Part shown: positions 11,607 to 22,777 of the stretch, one piece after another
How positions within the stretch are numbered: position 1 is the first letter of the stretch
Layout of the letters: each line of letters begins with the position of its first letter
Source of the DNA: Riptortus pedestris
Lineage: Eukaryota; Arthropoda; Insecta; Hemiptera; Alydidae
Assembly: GCA_019009955.1 (NCBI GenBank)
Contig: CM032230.1
Location: 103,912,501-103,976,500, forward strand
Direction: 5' to 3'
DNA length: 64,000 bases
The notes under the pieces: model-generated
The model's database searches: none
Seen by the model: only the letters and a program-made list of their open reading frames with translations
What the model was told of the DNA's origin: nothing
Made by a program: the position numbers and the translations under genes

Positions 11607-11845
11607 TTACAGTGCGACTTAGTTGCAGTGTGGTAAAGTGTTTTTATATGAAGAATAGTGTTGTGCCCTGACTCTGTAAGTATCATTATAGTGCCGTGTT
11701 TAAGACAGTGCAGTGCCGTCTTTTTGTGAAGTTCATTGGTCGTGAGTGAATTATTGGACTGTTTAATCTGAAGAACAGTGACGCTAACAGTGCATACTGT
11801 GAGTAGTAATTAAGAATAATTAACCAAGTGTATTTTGCATTGTTA

Positions 11846-11851
11846 AATAAA
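11846..11851 (+). promoter_or_regulatory. LTR polyadenylation signal
   Basis: AATAAA about 105 bases before the LTR end. It is conserved as TTTATT at 60900-60905 in the minus-strand LTR. Confidence 0.5.
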
Positions 11852-11955
11852 TTGTGCATAAAAACTGTGAAACTTGTATGTGTTTAAATTTGCAATCCAA
11901 AAGAACTCTTATTAACAACGTTTATTACTGATTTTGTAATAAAACGTAAGTAACA

Positions 11956-12129
11956 ATACAATTTTTCGATCTGACGTATAATAACGAATTTTTGAACTTC
12001 CCCCTCTGAACCACCCTTCCTCCTGCTCGATTTCAGCTGTAAACAAACTTGATCTTTAGTTTTATATTAAAAGCTTATATATTGAGTTAGACATCGATAA
12101 AACAAACACTGCGACTGCTATAGCGCCTA

Positions 12130-12180
<51 letters not shown>

Positions 12181-12195
12181 GCACACATATATAAA
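11956..12195 (-). mobile_element. Family H, middle part after the LTR
   Basis: Continuation of the copy that starts at 10364. It keeps the CCCCCTCTGAACC and GATTTCAGCTGTAAAC blocks and a (TA)n core (about 12128-12176) ending in CATGCACACATATATA. The 5' half beyond the core is missing. Confidence 0.75.
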
Positions 12196-13031
12196 TAGAT
12201 TGATTGGAACTCAGCTTTATAATAATTTGAAATATCAAGACGGATATTAAAAATTCTACCCCAGGAAATCTGCTTAGTTTATGCTACAAGTAAGTAATGG
12301 GCTTTTTATTTATTAAGAGACATTTTAACGTTGGAGGTACTTGAATTCTGAAAGCAATTTTAAATATAAAAAAGAAAATCAAGTGTGTCAAGAGAAATTT
12401 TCTCTTGTTAAAACTTTCCATACCTGCCTCTTAAAATGTTTTCCCTTTGGCTACGGCCTTCCATGAAAAAAAAAAAAATATTGTTTCAGCTGTTATAACT
12501 TCTATAAAAATTTGATGATTTAATTTGTTTGTTGAATCCTATAGCATAACACTGACTTTGAACCAAATAAGATTTTTTTTTTCCTGTCGTTTTATTCTGA
12601 GAAACACTGTTCGAAATAGAACATTAACGTGACTTATTGTTTCCTTTCTTGGAAATTTTCCAGATTTATTTGTTTAGTTATCTTTACCACGGTGTTTTTG
12701 TGGTTTTGCGTGAAATAAGAATTATAATTTGGAATTGGAACAACTTCATTGTTTTTTTAATATCTAAGTTATTAATAGCTAAATTTCCTTGAAATTAAGT
12801 TAAATTGGAGTCTTTTGTGGTTAGTGGTAATATCCTTTACTGCTTCAAGACTACTTGATTAAGATGATTATCTTTGGTTTCAAATACCATGGTTTCAAGC
12901 AGACCAGTTTATTTTCTAACAATGCTGTATGCTCCAGATCTTGGCTCTTCGTGGGTTGTTGATACAAATATTTTCATTATCATTTACATTTTCTTTTAAA
13001 CGAAATCAGTTTTAGGAATATTGTTAATTAT
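12196..13031. other. Unassigned; tiny H terminus near its start
   Basis: GGAAATCTGCTTAGTTTATG at about 12263-12286 is a plus-strand scrap of the H 3' end. The rest is AT-rich and unrecognised. Confidence 0.4.
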
Positions 13032-13694
13032 AGCAGATTTCGAAATATCTCCGGTACTATACATTGGATCGAAAACTTGTATAGACCCAATCTTATTGAT
13101 AATGTAATGTCCTATAAATGTTGTTCCATACATATTTTCTGTATGATGAAGAATAACTGAGTTATTTGGATTTTTCAGTTTTCAGTATCCACCAAACCCC
13201 CATTTCTACTACTGTTACATATCCAATATTCTGATATAATAAACCACATAATTCGAAGCTTAAATACCAAATATTGTATTCAAGAGACCTTTATTATACG
13301 AGATATATGCGAATCTGTTCTGATACCCCCCCCCCCCCTCCTTCTCTCCTTGAGTTCTTGGACTTCTAAAATTTGATTGATTGAGATGAAAATTATTGTG
13401 ATTCATTATAAATTACAGTACTAGATATAGTAAATAAATTTCAATAAAATTAATATGTTATCTTCTGGCATATTTCAGTAATTGTTTTTCTTTCCGGTGA
13501 CAGGTTGGGAGACCTGCTTGTTTACATTTCCCGTCGGGAAGTTACTAAAATTGACTGAATGATTTCTTATTGCCGTTTGTATTTATTCACTCAATATTCA
13601 CGGTGGTGTGTTACCAGTATGTAGATTTATACATATATTGTTAAACTTCAAGTGGGAAATCTGCTTAGTTTACGCAGCACCTGCGTGACGGACT
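13032..13694 (+). mobile_element. Family H, long subtype, internally deleted
   Basis: The 5' tip AGCAGATTTC is fused directly to GAAATATCTCCGG, a block normally more than 300 bp downstream. The palindrome, (TA)n core and flanks are therefore gone. The rest is a normal long-subtype 3' portion ending CCTGCGTGACGGACTTT. Confidence 0.85.
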
Positions 13695-14428
13695 TTTTTT
13701 CCTGGGTCCTTGCGCAATCTTAGGTCCCGGTGTGACTCTGGGACGATTCGTACCTTTATTCCTCAATATAAAAATATTTTTAAATCATAATGTTCTTAAA
13801 TTTAAAAGAAAAGTTATAAAACTTTATTTATCGAAAACCCAACTGCTCAAAAATGCTTTTGAGGTCACAAACCAGGAAGTCTTACTATCTAAAAATTAAT
13901 TAAGACCTTTCTGATGATCATAGAATTTCTGGTCTTTTCTTTACTTTTTTGAGAAATATTTTTAATTACTCATTTTGACTACTTTGGTAAAAATATTTTG
14001 TATTAAATATTTTTCTATTATAAGCAGTCGCCTTTTTCAATGGAATTCTTTGGTTCTGTGAGTGGGATGTCCGTTTAACAAAAAAAAAAAACAGTCTACT
14101 TTTAAATGTAATATCCTGCAGATTAAACTTTTTGGGTGTTTTAAATACAAGTAAAGTTATTAATGTAGCGAATTGAAATAGAGAATATAAAATAAATACA
14201 TATTTGCCGTCCCATTGGCAGTCATAAACAGAACCTTATTAGGTTTTAATGCTACGTTAATGCAATGTTTATTTTTGGACCAGCGTTGTCTATAGATACA
14301 ACTATTTTATTTATTGAAAAACAATATTTACATTTCTCATTATTTCTCGGTGTAACCTAAGTTAAACTACATAGATAACTGTAATTATTAATGTCTTTAG
14401 TAGAAAAATGTATTACGTTTGAAATAGA
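13695..14428. other. Unassigned AT-rich stretch
   Basis: No repeat family, RNA or coding frame recognised. Confidence 0.4.
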
Positions 14429-14624
14429 GAAGTCTGTCTCGCAGGCGCTGCGTAAACTAAGCAGATTTCCCACGCTCAGCCAAATATATACGACCCGTAT
14501 TTAGTTTTGAAAGGACCTCATTTTCGTCATTTCCTGAGTAGGATCGATGGACATTTGAGGAAGTTTTGGAAAATCGCGTCGTACAACTTCAATAGCTGAT
14601 TTCCCTTAAGGGAATATCCTGAAT
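14429..14624 (-). mobile_element. Family H, 196-bp deletion derivative
   Basis: Both ends are present (GTCTGTCTCGCAGGCGCTGC at left; GCTGATTTCCCTTAAGGGAA at right) but the centre is lost: TTCCCACGCTCAGCC joins almost directly to TTTTGAAAGGACCTCATTTT. This is the shortest two-ended copy in the window. Confidence 0.8.
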
Positions 14625-15520
14625 ACAGGATAATTCAGTAGAAATCTAGACACCGGAAATTGTTTCTATATTATAATTCTTCTTTTCCTTCGTACAAGGA
14701 AGTAATTAATTATTGTGCTAAACTCCTTAAGAGCCTTCAAAGCTATGAGAAATGCGTCTTAATAAATTTGAATATGCCTTCTCATTTATTACCGGAACAG
14801 TTTCTCTCCTTATTTATTTATTCTTCTCAAATAATATCAGTGAAATCTTATTTGTTATAGTCCGTATTGTATAGCCACTTTTCCTTTTTCCCTTATTATT
14901 ATTGTCTTTCCTTCATGTGGGTGTATACAATTAAATAAACAACACATTTTTCTTTACCCAATATAAAATAACATAGTAAAACAAAATTTGTTAATATTTA
15001 TAATACTGGGTAATTATCACTATGTATATGTAATAATGCAATTTTTTACTATACTCTTTGGATCGTTTTATGTTCAGTTTAATTACTAAATATTCTTTAC
15101 TTTAGGTTGTTTGAAGTGGGAACGTGGGGCTGGGGATGATTAGTGATGATCCGTATGGCTTCAGTTCATTCATTAATTAATGAAGTGTTTAGTAACACTG
15201 AATAATGATCATAATCATTATTTAAGTATTAAGGGTTATGATCACTCAGATTCTGGGGGTTTGATTTTATTCTAGGATTTACTTCTTTTTGTTTCTTATG
15301 GAGAAATTCCAAAATATAATTGCCATTTGTACATTGGTAGCTTAATCATCTACTTGTACTTACATCTTCTTGAAAAATTAAGCTGTAAGACAAGATGTTA
15401 AATTGATAATCGTGACCTGTGTCAAAAAAATGAAAGACTGCAAACATAAACGTCTGCGTTTTCACACCTCTGCTATCTTCACTTCTACTTTCATATGGCG
15501 TATTAACAGGGCATATTAAC
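14625..15520. other. Unassigned AT-rich stretch
   Basis: Short imperfect palindromes around 15170-15240 (CATTCATTAATTAATGAA; ATGATCATAATCATTAT). No coding or known repeat feature. Confidence 0.4.
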
Positions 15521-16078
15521 CGCCACAGATTTCTACGAAACTTTTTCAGTGCGTAGTACCAAAAACCAATTCGGTTAAAGCACTTCTCACGCGACGTCTA
15601 AAAAAATAATGTTAATAAGATTGCCTGAAAGTCTTGAGGTGTTGAAAAGATAAATACTTCAAAGGGAATCGGCGGCTCAGTGGTATTCTATTCTTATTGT
15701 AACCACTAGATCTCGAGATCGAATCTCGCCACGACCGACTATTTTTTTTCTGAATTATTTTTTTTATTTTTTGTTTCCAGAGCATTTATTTAATACTAAT
15801 AAATAAATAAAAACGCGAAAGAAAATTCGGATATACTTATGTATTTAATTAATAGTAATATATTTCTTGTATAATATTAAATATTTCATTATACCTATTA
15901 TATTTTGACAGAAAGCATTCCAATTTTCTGCAAATTATGGAACACGTTAAAAATTAAATGCTAATAATTAAAAACAACTTTTTATTTATTTATAAATATT
16001 AATAACCGCCCTAGAAAAAAAATACAGAAAAAAATAGTTAGTCCCGGCGACATTCGATCCCGAGATCTTGAGGTTACA

Positions 16079-16465
16079 AAAAGTCCGTCACGCAGGGGCT
16101 GCGTAAACTAAGCAGATTTCCCACGTGAAGTTATACGATACAGAAGTCTCCATACGAGAGCCGAACAGTTACGGCAAAGGGTCGAACTAACTTTTGGCGG
16201 GAATGCAAATATCTCGGTTAATATTCAAGATAAAGAATAAATGTATAGAACAATATTTATAAGAAATTTGATTTACAATAAAATTGGTTCAATACAATTT
16301 TTTGTCCCGATGTAAGGTAACGGAGATATTTTGAATTTTCGAATATCCTCCCCTCTAAACCCCCCCCCCCCTCCCACTGGGCCGTTTTCAGCCATTTTTG
16401 CATAAAACGTTTAAATATCGAGTTTGGGAACCAAACAAACATTACGACCGCTAGAGAGTTAACAG

Positions 16466-16503
<38 letters not shown>

Positions 16504-16627
16504 TTGAACGGACCTCATTTTCGTCATCTCCTGGGTAGGATCGATGGACATTTGAAGAAATTTTTCGAAAATCGTGTCATGAGTACGACCTCAATAGTTG
16601 ATTTCCCTTGAGGGAAATCTGCTAAAA
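16079..16627 (-). mobile_element. Family H, complete, inside the fold-back arm
   Basis: Minus copy of about 549 bp with both termini and a (TA)n core (16470-16496). The fold-back arm sequence stops at GAGGTTACAA before it and resumes at GAAGACGCTACCG after it, so this H insertion is younger than the fold-back element. Confidence 0.88.
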
Positions 16628-16693
16628 GAAGACGCTACCGATTCATTTTGAAGTACTTGCCTTACAACACCTCAAGATTTTCAGGCAATCTTT

Positions 16694-16696
<3 letters not shown>

Positions 16697-16757
<61 letters not shown>

Positions 16758-16789
16758 TTTGTGTGTTTTTTTTTTTTTTTTTTTTTTTT
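16697..16789. repeat. Poly-T run
   Basis: Sixty Ts, then GTTTGTGTG, then 24 more Ts. It replaces the short A run that sits at the matching place in the left fold-back arm, so it is a local expansion. Confidence 0.9.
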
Positions 16790-17035
16790 AGACGAACGCT
16801 TGAGAAGTGCGTTTTCTCGCATTTCTCGAATTTGTTTTTCATTAAGCAGTACACACTGAAAAAAGTTTCGTTTAAATCGGTGGGGGGAAGGCCGAGGATT
16901 TCCCTTGTAAGTGGATATGATTCTAATGCCATTTTCCAACATTCGGAACTGGTTTGATTGACATTATTCTATAAATAGCTTTTCGTCTTCGATAATTTAA
17001 AAATACATCTATATGATCTACATAATATTTTCAAG

Positions 17036-17272
17036 GGGCTCAGGTTAGCCATGCGAGTTAAAGCGTTGACCTTTAGCTCATATGGTAAACCTAGAGTGGC
17101 GAGTTCGATTCTTGCCTGGGCAAAGGAAATTATTTAGTGACGAAATTCATTAAATAACGTCCTAAAATCCCACCCTGGCTAGAAAAGGGTGGTAACATCT
17201 AGATAACCCGTCCCAATTAGCCTAAGTTGCAAAAAGTGGACGTTAATAAATAATAATAATAATAATAATAAT
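17036..17272 (+). mobile_element. SINE family S, full length
   Basis: Starts GGGGCTCAGGTTAGCCATG, with a tRNA-like A-box region, then the B box GAGTTCGATTCTTGCC, body CTGGCTAGAAAAGGGTGGTA and ACCCGTCCCAATTAGCC, and a (TAA)n tail. RNA polymerase III promoter boxes inside the head are as expected for a tRNA-derived SINE. Good match to 44431-44658. Confidence 0.8.
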
Positions 17273-17655
17273 ATTTTCAATTACATACATAAGCGTCGGT
17301 ATGCTTTGAATGTACTGTTCTATATATAGCCTTCCTTGTTATTCAGTCCCATACTTTTCTAGTCGGTTGTGTCATTACCCTACTGAATAAAAGTCAATAC
17401 CTTCTCTCTGAAAATGGTATAAGAAATTACTATCCAGAGGGGAAAATGTTTGCTTTAACAGAGAATGGCCTTATCCACAAGACTTCAATGGCTTCCTTTT
17501 CACTGCGATATTTCTTTCGCGGCTGCCTCGAGTTTTACTTTTATTCCGACTCTTATGATTCCAGAAGAGTAAGGACCAGCGCTCTTCCGTCTATAATATC
17601 TTTTAAATTTGTAAATCTAAAAATTCAATCGTTTTTCACACAGAATTTCGGTTTT
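17273..17655. other. Unassigned
   Basis: A plus-strand open frame of 89 codons (17446-17715) runs into the next H copy and looks fortuitous. Confidence 0.4.
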
Positions 17656-17943
17656 AGCAGATTTTCGAAAATTGGAAATATTTTCGTTATTGCGACCCAT
17701 CTCATTGCAAATTGAATTTCCTGTCAATGTTGTTATATATATTTATGGAAAATGTTTATTTGTACTAGACTCAATATTTAACTGTTTCATTGAACACTAA
17801 AGATCGTATTAATAATTGATTAAATCGGACACGGAATAGAGGGGGTCCAAAATTCAAAGTATCTCCGTTATTATGAGTGGGATCAAAAAATGTTGTTTAA
17901 AAAAAATCTGCTTGGTTTATGCAGCCCCTGCGTGACGGACTTT
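17656..17943 (+). mobile_element. Family H variant C, deleted
   Basis: The 5' tip AGCAGATTTTCGAAAATTGG is fused to internal sequence, followed by a divergent middle (TTAAATCGGACACGGAATAG) and a standard 3' end GCAGCCCCTGCGTGACGGAC. The middle resembles the pieces at 39.5, 49.3 and 54.0 kb. Confidence 0.7.
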
Positions 17944-18092
17944 GTCAAAAGTTACAAGAAACGTAGAGCGAAATTCTGCTGAATCAAATACTTTATTTTA
18001 GATTAAAAGATTTGTTTTGTTAGCTTGTCATTGGGATGGTAAGATGAGTGAGGGGTTTAAAAAGGAATACAATTTAAAGAAATCTAGTGAGC

Positions 18093-18462
<370 letters not shown>

Positions 18463-18500
<38 letters not shown>

Positions 18501-18512
18501 CCCCCCCCCTCC
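18463..18512. repeat. (CT)n then poly-C
   Basis: About 38 bases of CT, then ten Cs. Complementary in sequence to the (GA)n tract upstream. Confidence 0.9.
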
Positions 18513-19560
18513 CCTAACTCCCTTTCTTTCTATTACCCCACTCCCCCGCTTTCTATCTCGTCCTATGCTCCAGGGATATAATCTGGAATTAATGTACTTA
18601 TTTCCGAAAGACCTAAACTTTCGTGAAACAGATTTCTAATACTCCCTTTTATCAATATTTGTAATGGACTCTAAACCTGAGACTCTCACATGAAATATCA
18701 AACATGAATTTGGGTGAACAATCCAGAATAATTATGATCTCACAACTACTAAAATTTAGCTTTCTAGGAATTCAACTACTAAATCTAATGAAGACTAAAT
18801 TATTTAATCTATTAAGTATTTCCGCAAAAGTCCTACTAATGTTATGAACGGAATACGGCATCACTGATTTTAATATACGTACATTAGAGAAACATTAGTT
18901 AAATATGGATCCTCTTTTTGGAATTTGCCTCTGCTTAGTTTGACGCTTAAAACACTTTTCTATCAGATACAGATTTCTAAAACTAAAAGTTACACATCAG
19001 TGGCTCGAAAAGGAGATGATTGTCTAAATATAATCTGATTAAAGTAGATCTAAGATGCAACTTAAATGGTTTACGAGAAGGTGTAAACCTTTTCTCTGAC
19101 AAAAATATTAAATACTTCCTACTCTCCGACGTCTTCTTTGCTGTGGTACAAAGAGATACTAGGTTGTTAAAAAAAATGTATTCACATATTGGTTAAATTA
19201 TGTTACAGTTGCCCTAACATAAGCCATAGAGTATGGGAGAAATGAACGAAGATGAAATAGCTTAAAATATACTTTAGTTTTTGTTTTCTCGTTTTGCCTC
19301 ATTTGATTTTTATAAAACACCGAAGTAGAAAAAAAAAAAAAAAAAAAAACTCTTTGACATGTAGTATAGATTTCTTTAACAATTTGAATCAATGAAAATC
19401 ATCAATAAAGTCCAGGAACATAATCAAGTAGCAAATAAGAGAACATATGAATACTTTACAAAGGAGTAAAAAAGTTGGTTTCTAATTCCAAGTCACCAAG
19501 TATTTGCATCAAATGTTTTTTTTTCTCAATCTTATTGATGAAGAATGTGTAATTTCTAAA
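18513..19560. other. Unassigned
   Basis: Low-repeat, AT-rich, with an A run at 19329-19350. No coding feature recognised. Confidence 0.4.
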
Positions 19561-19798
19561 TAATTATATTTATTATTATTATTATTTATTAATGCCCACT
19601 TTTTGCAACGCAGGCTAATTGGGACGGGTTATGTATATGTTACCACCCTTTTCTATCCAGGGTGGGAATTAAGATGTTATTTAATGAATTTCGTCACTAA
19701 ATTATTTCCTTTGGCCAGGCGGGAGTCAAACTCGCCACTCTAGGTTTACGATGTGAAATTAAGGTCAACGCTTTAACTCACATGGCTAACCTGAACCC
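19561..19798 (-). mobile_element. SINE family S, full length
   Basis: Minus copy from a (TTA)n tail through ACGGGTTATGTATATGTTAC and the B-box complement to the head GGCTAACCTGAACCCC. Immediately followed by another (TTA)n run. Confidence 0.8.
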
Positions 19799-21013
19799 CA
19801 ATTTATTATTATTATTATTATATTTAATTATACTTGGATATCACTTCTACAACGGTACATTGATGATCAATATATAAAGTGATGAGGGTTATCTAACAGC
19901 GAAATGTTGTTAAAATAAGTCATGAATTATATCTCCCTGTTCTGACTTACTGCATAATTAACAATACAATCTCATGGAATGCGGAGCGGCATTTAAAAAA
20001 ACCTAAAATAGAACAAAAGCGTGTTTTAGCCGTTGCGTTCTGTGTTGTTTTACGATTGGGAAAGCACTTTGTTTTTGTAATGATAAAAATTAAATCTGTA
20101 ATTACCGAGTAATTCCATTTATATTGACTATCCTCCGCTTCGGAGGGCCATGAGAGCATAAGCGGTGTATAAACAAACGCTTATGTTCCAAACGGTGCCT
20201 TAATGGCCAATTGTAGTCAATTAGTCGCACGTTATTCTGCGCACATGACACACAGCAATTTGACCTCACGCTAACCGAATTAAAATGTATCCACGTTTGG
20301 TAATTGCTCATTAAAAAAGTTTGCCTGAAAGACATTTCAGCCTACTTAATGCATCCTCTATAAACCCATGGAGTACTCTTATTTAGTTAGAGAAATCATC
20401 TTGTTGTAAATAGTTGACCCAGAAACACAGTATTAATAAGTAGCGGTTGAAAATTAATATATTATTTTTGCTGTTATTCAAAAATAAATCCGCATTTTCC
20501 TTCTCAATCTTTTAACATTACAGCATAATCCACCATCTTACAAGTAGTTTGTAATGGAATGAAAAGTGTTTATTTCTTTCGAATATTAACATACCATAGT
20601 AGGATACGTCAAATAGTTTTTTTGTTTTTCTATAAACAGTTTTCTAATATTATGTTAATTAAATTCTTTACAAATTATTGAATTGCATTTATGCGTATAT
20701 AATACATTCGTTAAAAAACCTAGGTCAAATTCTAAGAATAAATAGTATAAAATTCATTAATTTGAATAATTATATACAATAAATTAGTTTCATTAACAAT
20801 CTAATACAACTCTAAATATGTACAATTTTTTGCAACTCTAAAAACTATATTTTTTTTTATTTTTTGACTTACAAATTTATTAGAGGATGACAAGCTTTAA
20901 AATAATGAGAAACTTGTCCCACCTTATAGAGACAATGTACTTGATCACAAATGATTTTTTACCACTATTCAGTAGTTGTATTTAATAATTGAACATTTTT
21001 GAATGTATTCACC
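19799..21013. other. Unassigned, with a low-repeat island
   Basis: About 20100-20340 is GC-balanced and rich in short binding-site-like words (GTATAAACAAAC, TTTGACCTCACG, GGTAATTGCTCATTA). This fits a conserved enhancer or an old exon, but no frame is convincing. The rest is AT-rich. Confidence 0.3.
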
Positions 21014-21330
21014 TTATGTATAAAAGCATCCGTCATACAAGTTCTTTAATTTATTTTTAATGAAAGAGTATTTTTTAATAGATTTGATACATTCGGGAAG
21101 AGCTTCAAAGAGTTTTACTCCTGAAAATGTTTCCCTTTGGAGCTTGAAGCATATTGTATCTTGTTAAATGAGTATGTGTTATACTATTTTTGTAAAACAA
21201 GTTCACGTCTTGTTTCTCAAACAATATTTTTTGGTACATATATCTTGAGTCATTTTTATTTGACTCCTTTAAAAGTGGACAAGAGTCTCTCAACTTGATA
21301 TAATCCTTATAGCTCTCTTTTACAATTTAA
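21014..21330 (-). pseudogene. Non-LTR reverse transcriptase, C-terminal tail
   Basis: On the minus strand 21293-21105 encodes SCPLLKESNKNDSRYMYQKI then HTHLTRYNMLQAPKGNIFR. After a one-base shift the reading continues GVKLFEALPECIKSIKKYSF and KNKLKNLYDGCFYT to a stop at 21014. The order (YxxR..., then G-x-L-F-x-x-L-P-x-x-I-K, then a lysine-rich helix) is the usual C-terminal tail after the reverse transcriptase of BS/L2/Jockey-like LINEs. The catalytic domain is gone. One frameshift and no poly-A tail are visible. Confidence 0.6.
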
Positions 21331-22218
21331 ATATTATAATATGATTTTTCGAGTTTCTCCAATGAATAGCGTCATAAGTTAACACATTTTAATGAGGAGC
21401 AAATCGAACAGGTGAGGAGTATAAAAACTCATGTGCCCTTATAACGAGAGGTTTAAAAAGTATAAAATCTTTTCTCCTTTGGTGGAGTTAAAACTCTTCT
21501 GAAAGTATTAAAATCAGAACGTTTCCAAGTAAGGGGTCACACTTGCTATTTTTATAATCTTCCATACCAAAGATCTAACAAAATCAAATGCCCAGTAGCG
21601 ATTCCTTGTTAGACAGAAGCTCAAACAATTAGAGTCCTAGTAATTTTTTTATTTTGTTTCTTCTTCCCTGGAAATAGTGCAGATGATTATGACAGTGTAA
21701 GATTTCTAGAGCTAAAAATAGATCGTCAAAAATTCTTACCCGCAAGATCTGTTTAACTATGCTTATGGTATTCCATTTATATTTATATTTTCAATAGAAT
21801 ATAGATGAGTCAAATAATACGTTAATATTGATTCGTATATCGGAAAGACAGCCACAGAAGGGATTCTTCTCTTCATATGGAGCATGCACACTGATAAACG
21901 GTATACTTCAGAATGTTCCGCTAAGTCTGGACCAGCGAATTTTGTCCAATACCAAACTTGTCATTGCCTCGGTAGTGTCCTAATTCCCCATGGCAGGTTC
22001 TTCTACTATTTCACAACCTCTTGCCTAGCAGTAGTTATAGTTTCCGCATAGTTCTTGTAAGACATATTCGGTCTGATAACAGATATCAGTTTCCCGTTAT
22101 AGATCTCAGCTGAAACACTACTTCTTTGGTATGTGTTCCGTCGATGTTTTTATTATTATAATATATAATCTGAGAACAAGAATATTCAATAGCTTCAGGT
22201 TTTACTAGTTGCAATATT
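21331..22218. other. Unassigned
   Basis: The minus strand near 21530-21545 reads VTPYLETF, possibly an extension of the LINE tail before it, but frames are broken. The rest is unrecognised. Confidence 0.3.
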
Positions 22219-22777
22219 AGCAGATTTCCCTTAGGGGAAATCAGCTATTAAGGTCGCACTCATGACCCGATTTTTGAAAACTTTCTTCATATGTCCATCG
22301 ACCCAACCCAGGAGATGACGAAAAAACTGTATATTTGTATTGAAAACTGTATGTCTGTTTACGCTCTAGCGGTCGCAATTTTTATTTGATCGTTACCAAA
22401 CTCGATATTTTGAACGTAAGTTCCTTAGCAGCTGAAATCCAACCAGTCGAAAAATCTTAATATCTCCGGTATTATGAGTCGGATCGAACATTTGTATAGA
22501 ACCAGTCTTATTGAAAATTTAATTTTCTATAAGCGTTGTTATGCACGTTTTTTTCAGTGTGTTGATTGTTAACAGAGATTTCGCATTTTTTAGTTTTCGA
22601 GCTTTAGTAAACCCCAACTTCTACTCATGTCATATTAACAATAAGCTATTATATTATGAAGAACTTTATTTGAAGCCTAAATACCAAATATTTTTCTCAG
22701 ACAACATTTACTTTTTGAGATAAATAGAAACACGTGAGTAATCTGGTTAGTTAGCGCAACCCCTGCGGGACCGACTT
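22219..22777 (+). mobile_element. Family H, long subtype, almost no (TA)n
   Basis: Complete plus copy, about 559 bp: palindrome with one change (TTTCCCTTAGGGGAAATC), then GTATATTTGTATTG in place of the (TA)n core, then long-subtype blocks and a 3' end with changes (CCCCTGCGGGACCGACTTT). Confidence 0.85.

Larger units (their letters stand above)
10472..11959 (+). mobile_element. Solo LTR, 600 bp plus an inserted Harbinger element
   Basis: Starts TGTTGTGAAAAT at 10476, ends GTAAGTAACA at 11955, and is flanked by a 4-bp duplication ATAC (10472-10475 and 11956-11959), as for Ty3/gypsy-type integration. It contains a TATA box and an AATAAA signal in proper order. Removing the 877-bp Harbinger insert and its TTA duplicate leaves 600 bp. 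A related LTR lies on the minus strand at 60785-62408. No internal retrotransposon sequence adjoins, so this is a solo LTR left by LTR-LTR recombination. Confidence 0.8.
15521..16884. mobile_element. Fold-back element with about 260-bp inverted arms
   Basis: The left arm (about 15521-15780) and the right arm (about 16010-16884, read on the minus strand) share blocks in the same order: CGAAACTTTTTCAGTG, GCACTTCTCACGCG, ATTGCCTGAAAGTCTTGAGG, CTCGAGATCGAATCTCGCC. The spacer is about 230 bp of AT-rich DNA. Each arm has a tRNA-like pair of boxes (GGCGGCTCAGTGG and GATCGAATC), so the arms may be two head-to-head SINE-like copies. The right arm is interrupted by an H copy and by an expanded T run. 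Confidence 0.65.

Noticed and set aside
10476..11955. A host gene promoter with TATA box and polyadenylation signal
   Set aside because: The unit has TG...CA ends, a 4-bp target duplication inside an H copy, and a second copy at 60.8-62.4 kb, so it is an LTR.
16643..16942. Lysine-rich frames of 83-99 codons on the minus strand
   Set aside because: They read through the poly-T run and are artefacts of it.
17036..17110. A functional tRNA gene
   Set aside because: The A-box region is poor, no cloverleaf with a proper acceptor stem can be closed, and the sequence continues into the SINE body.
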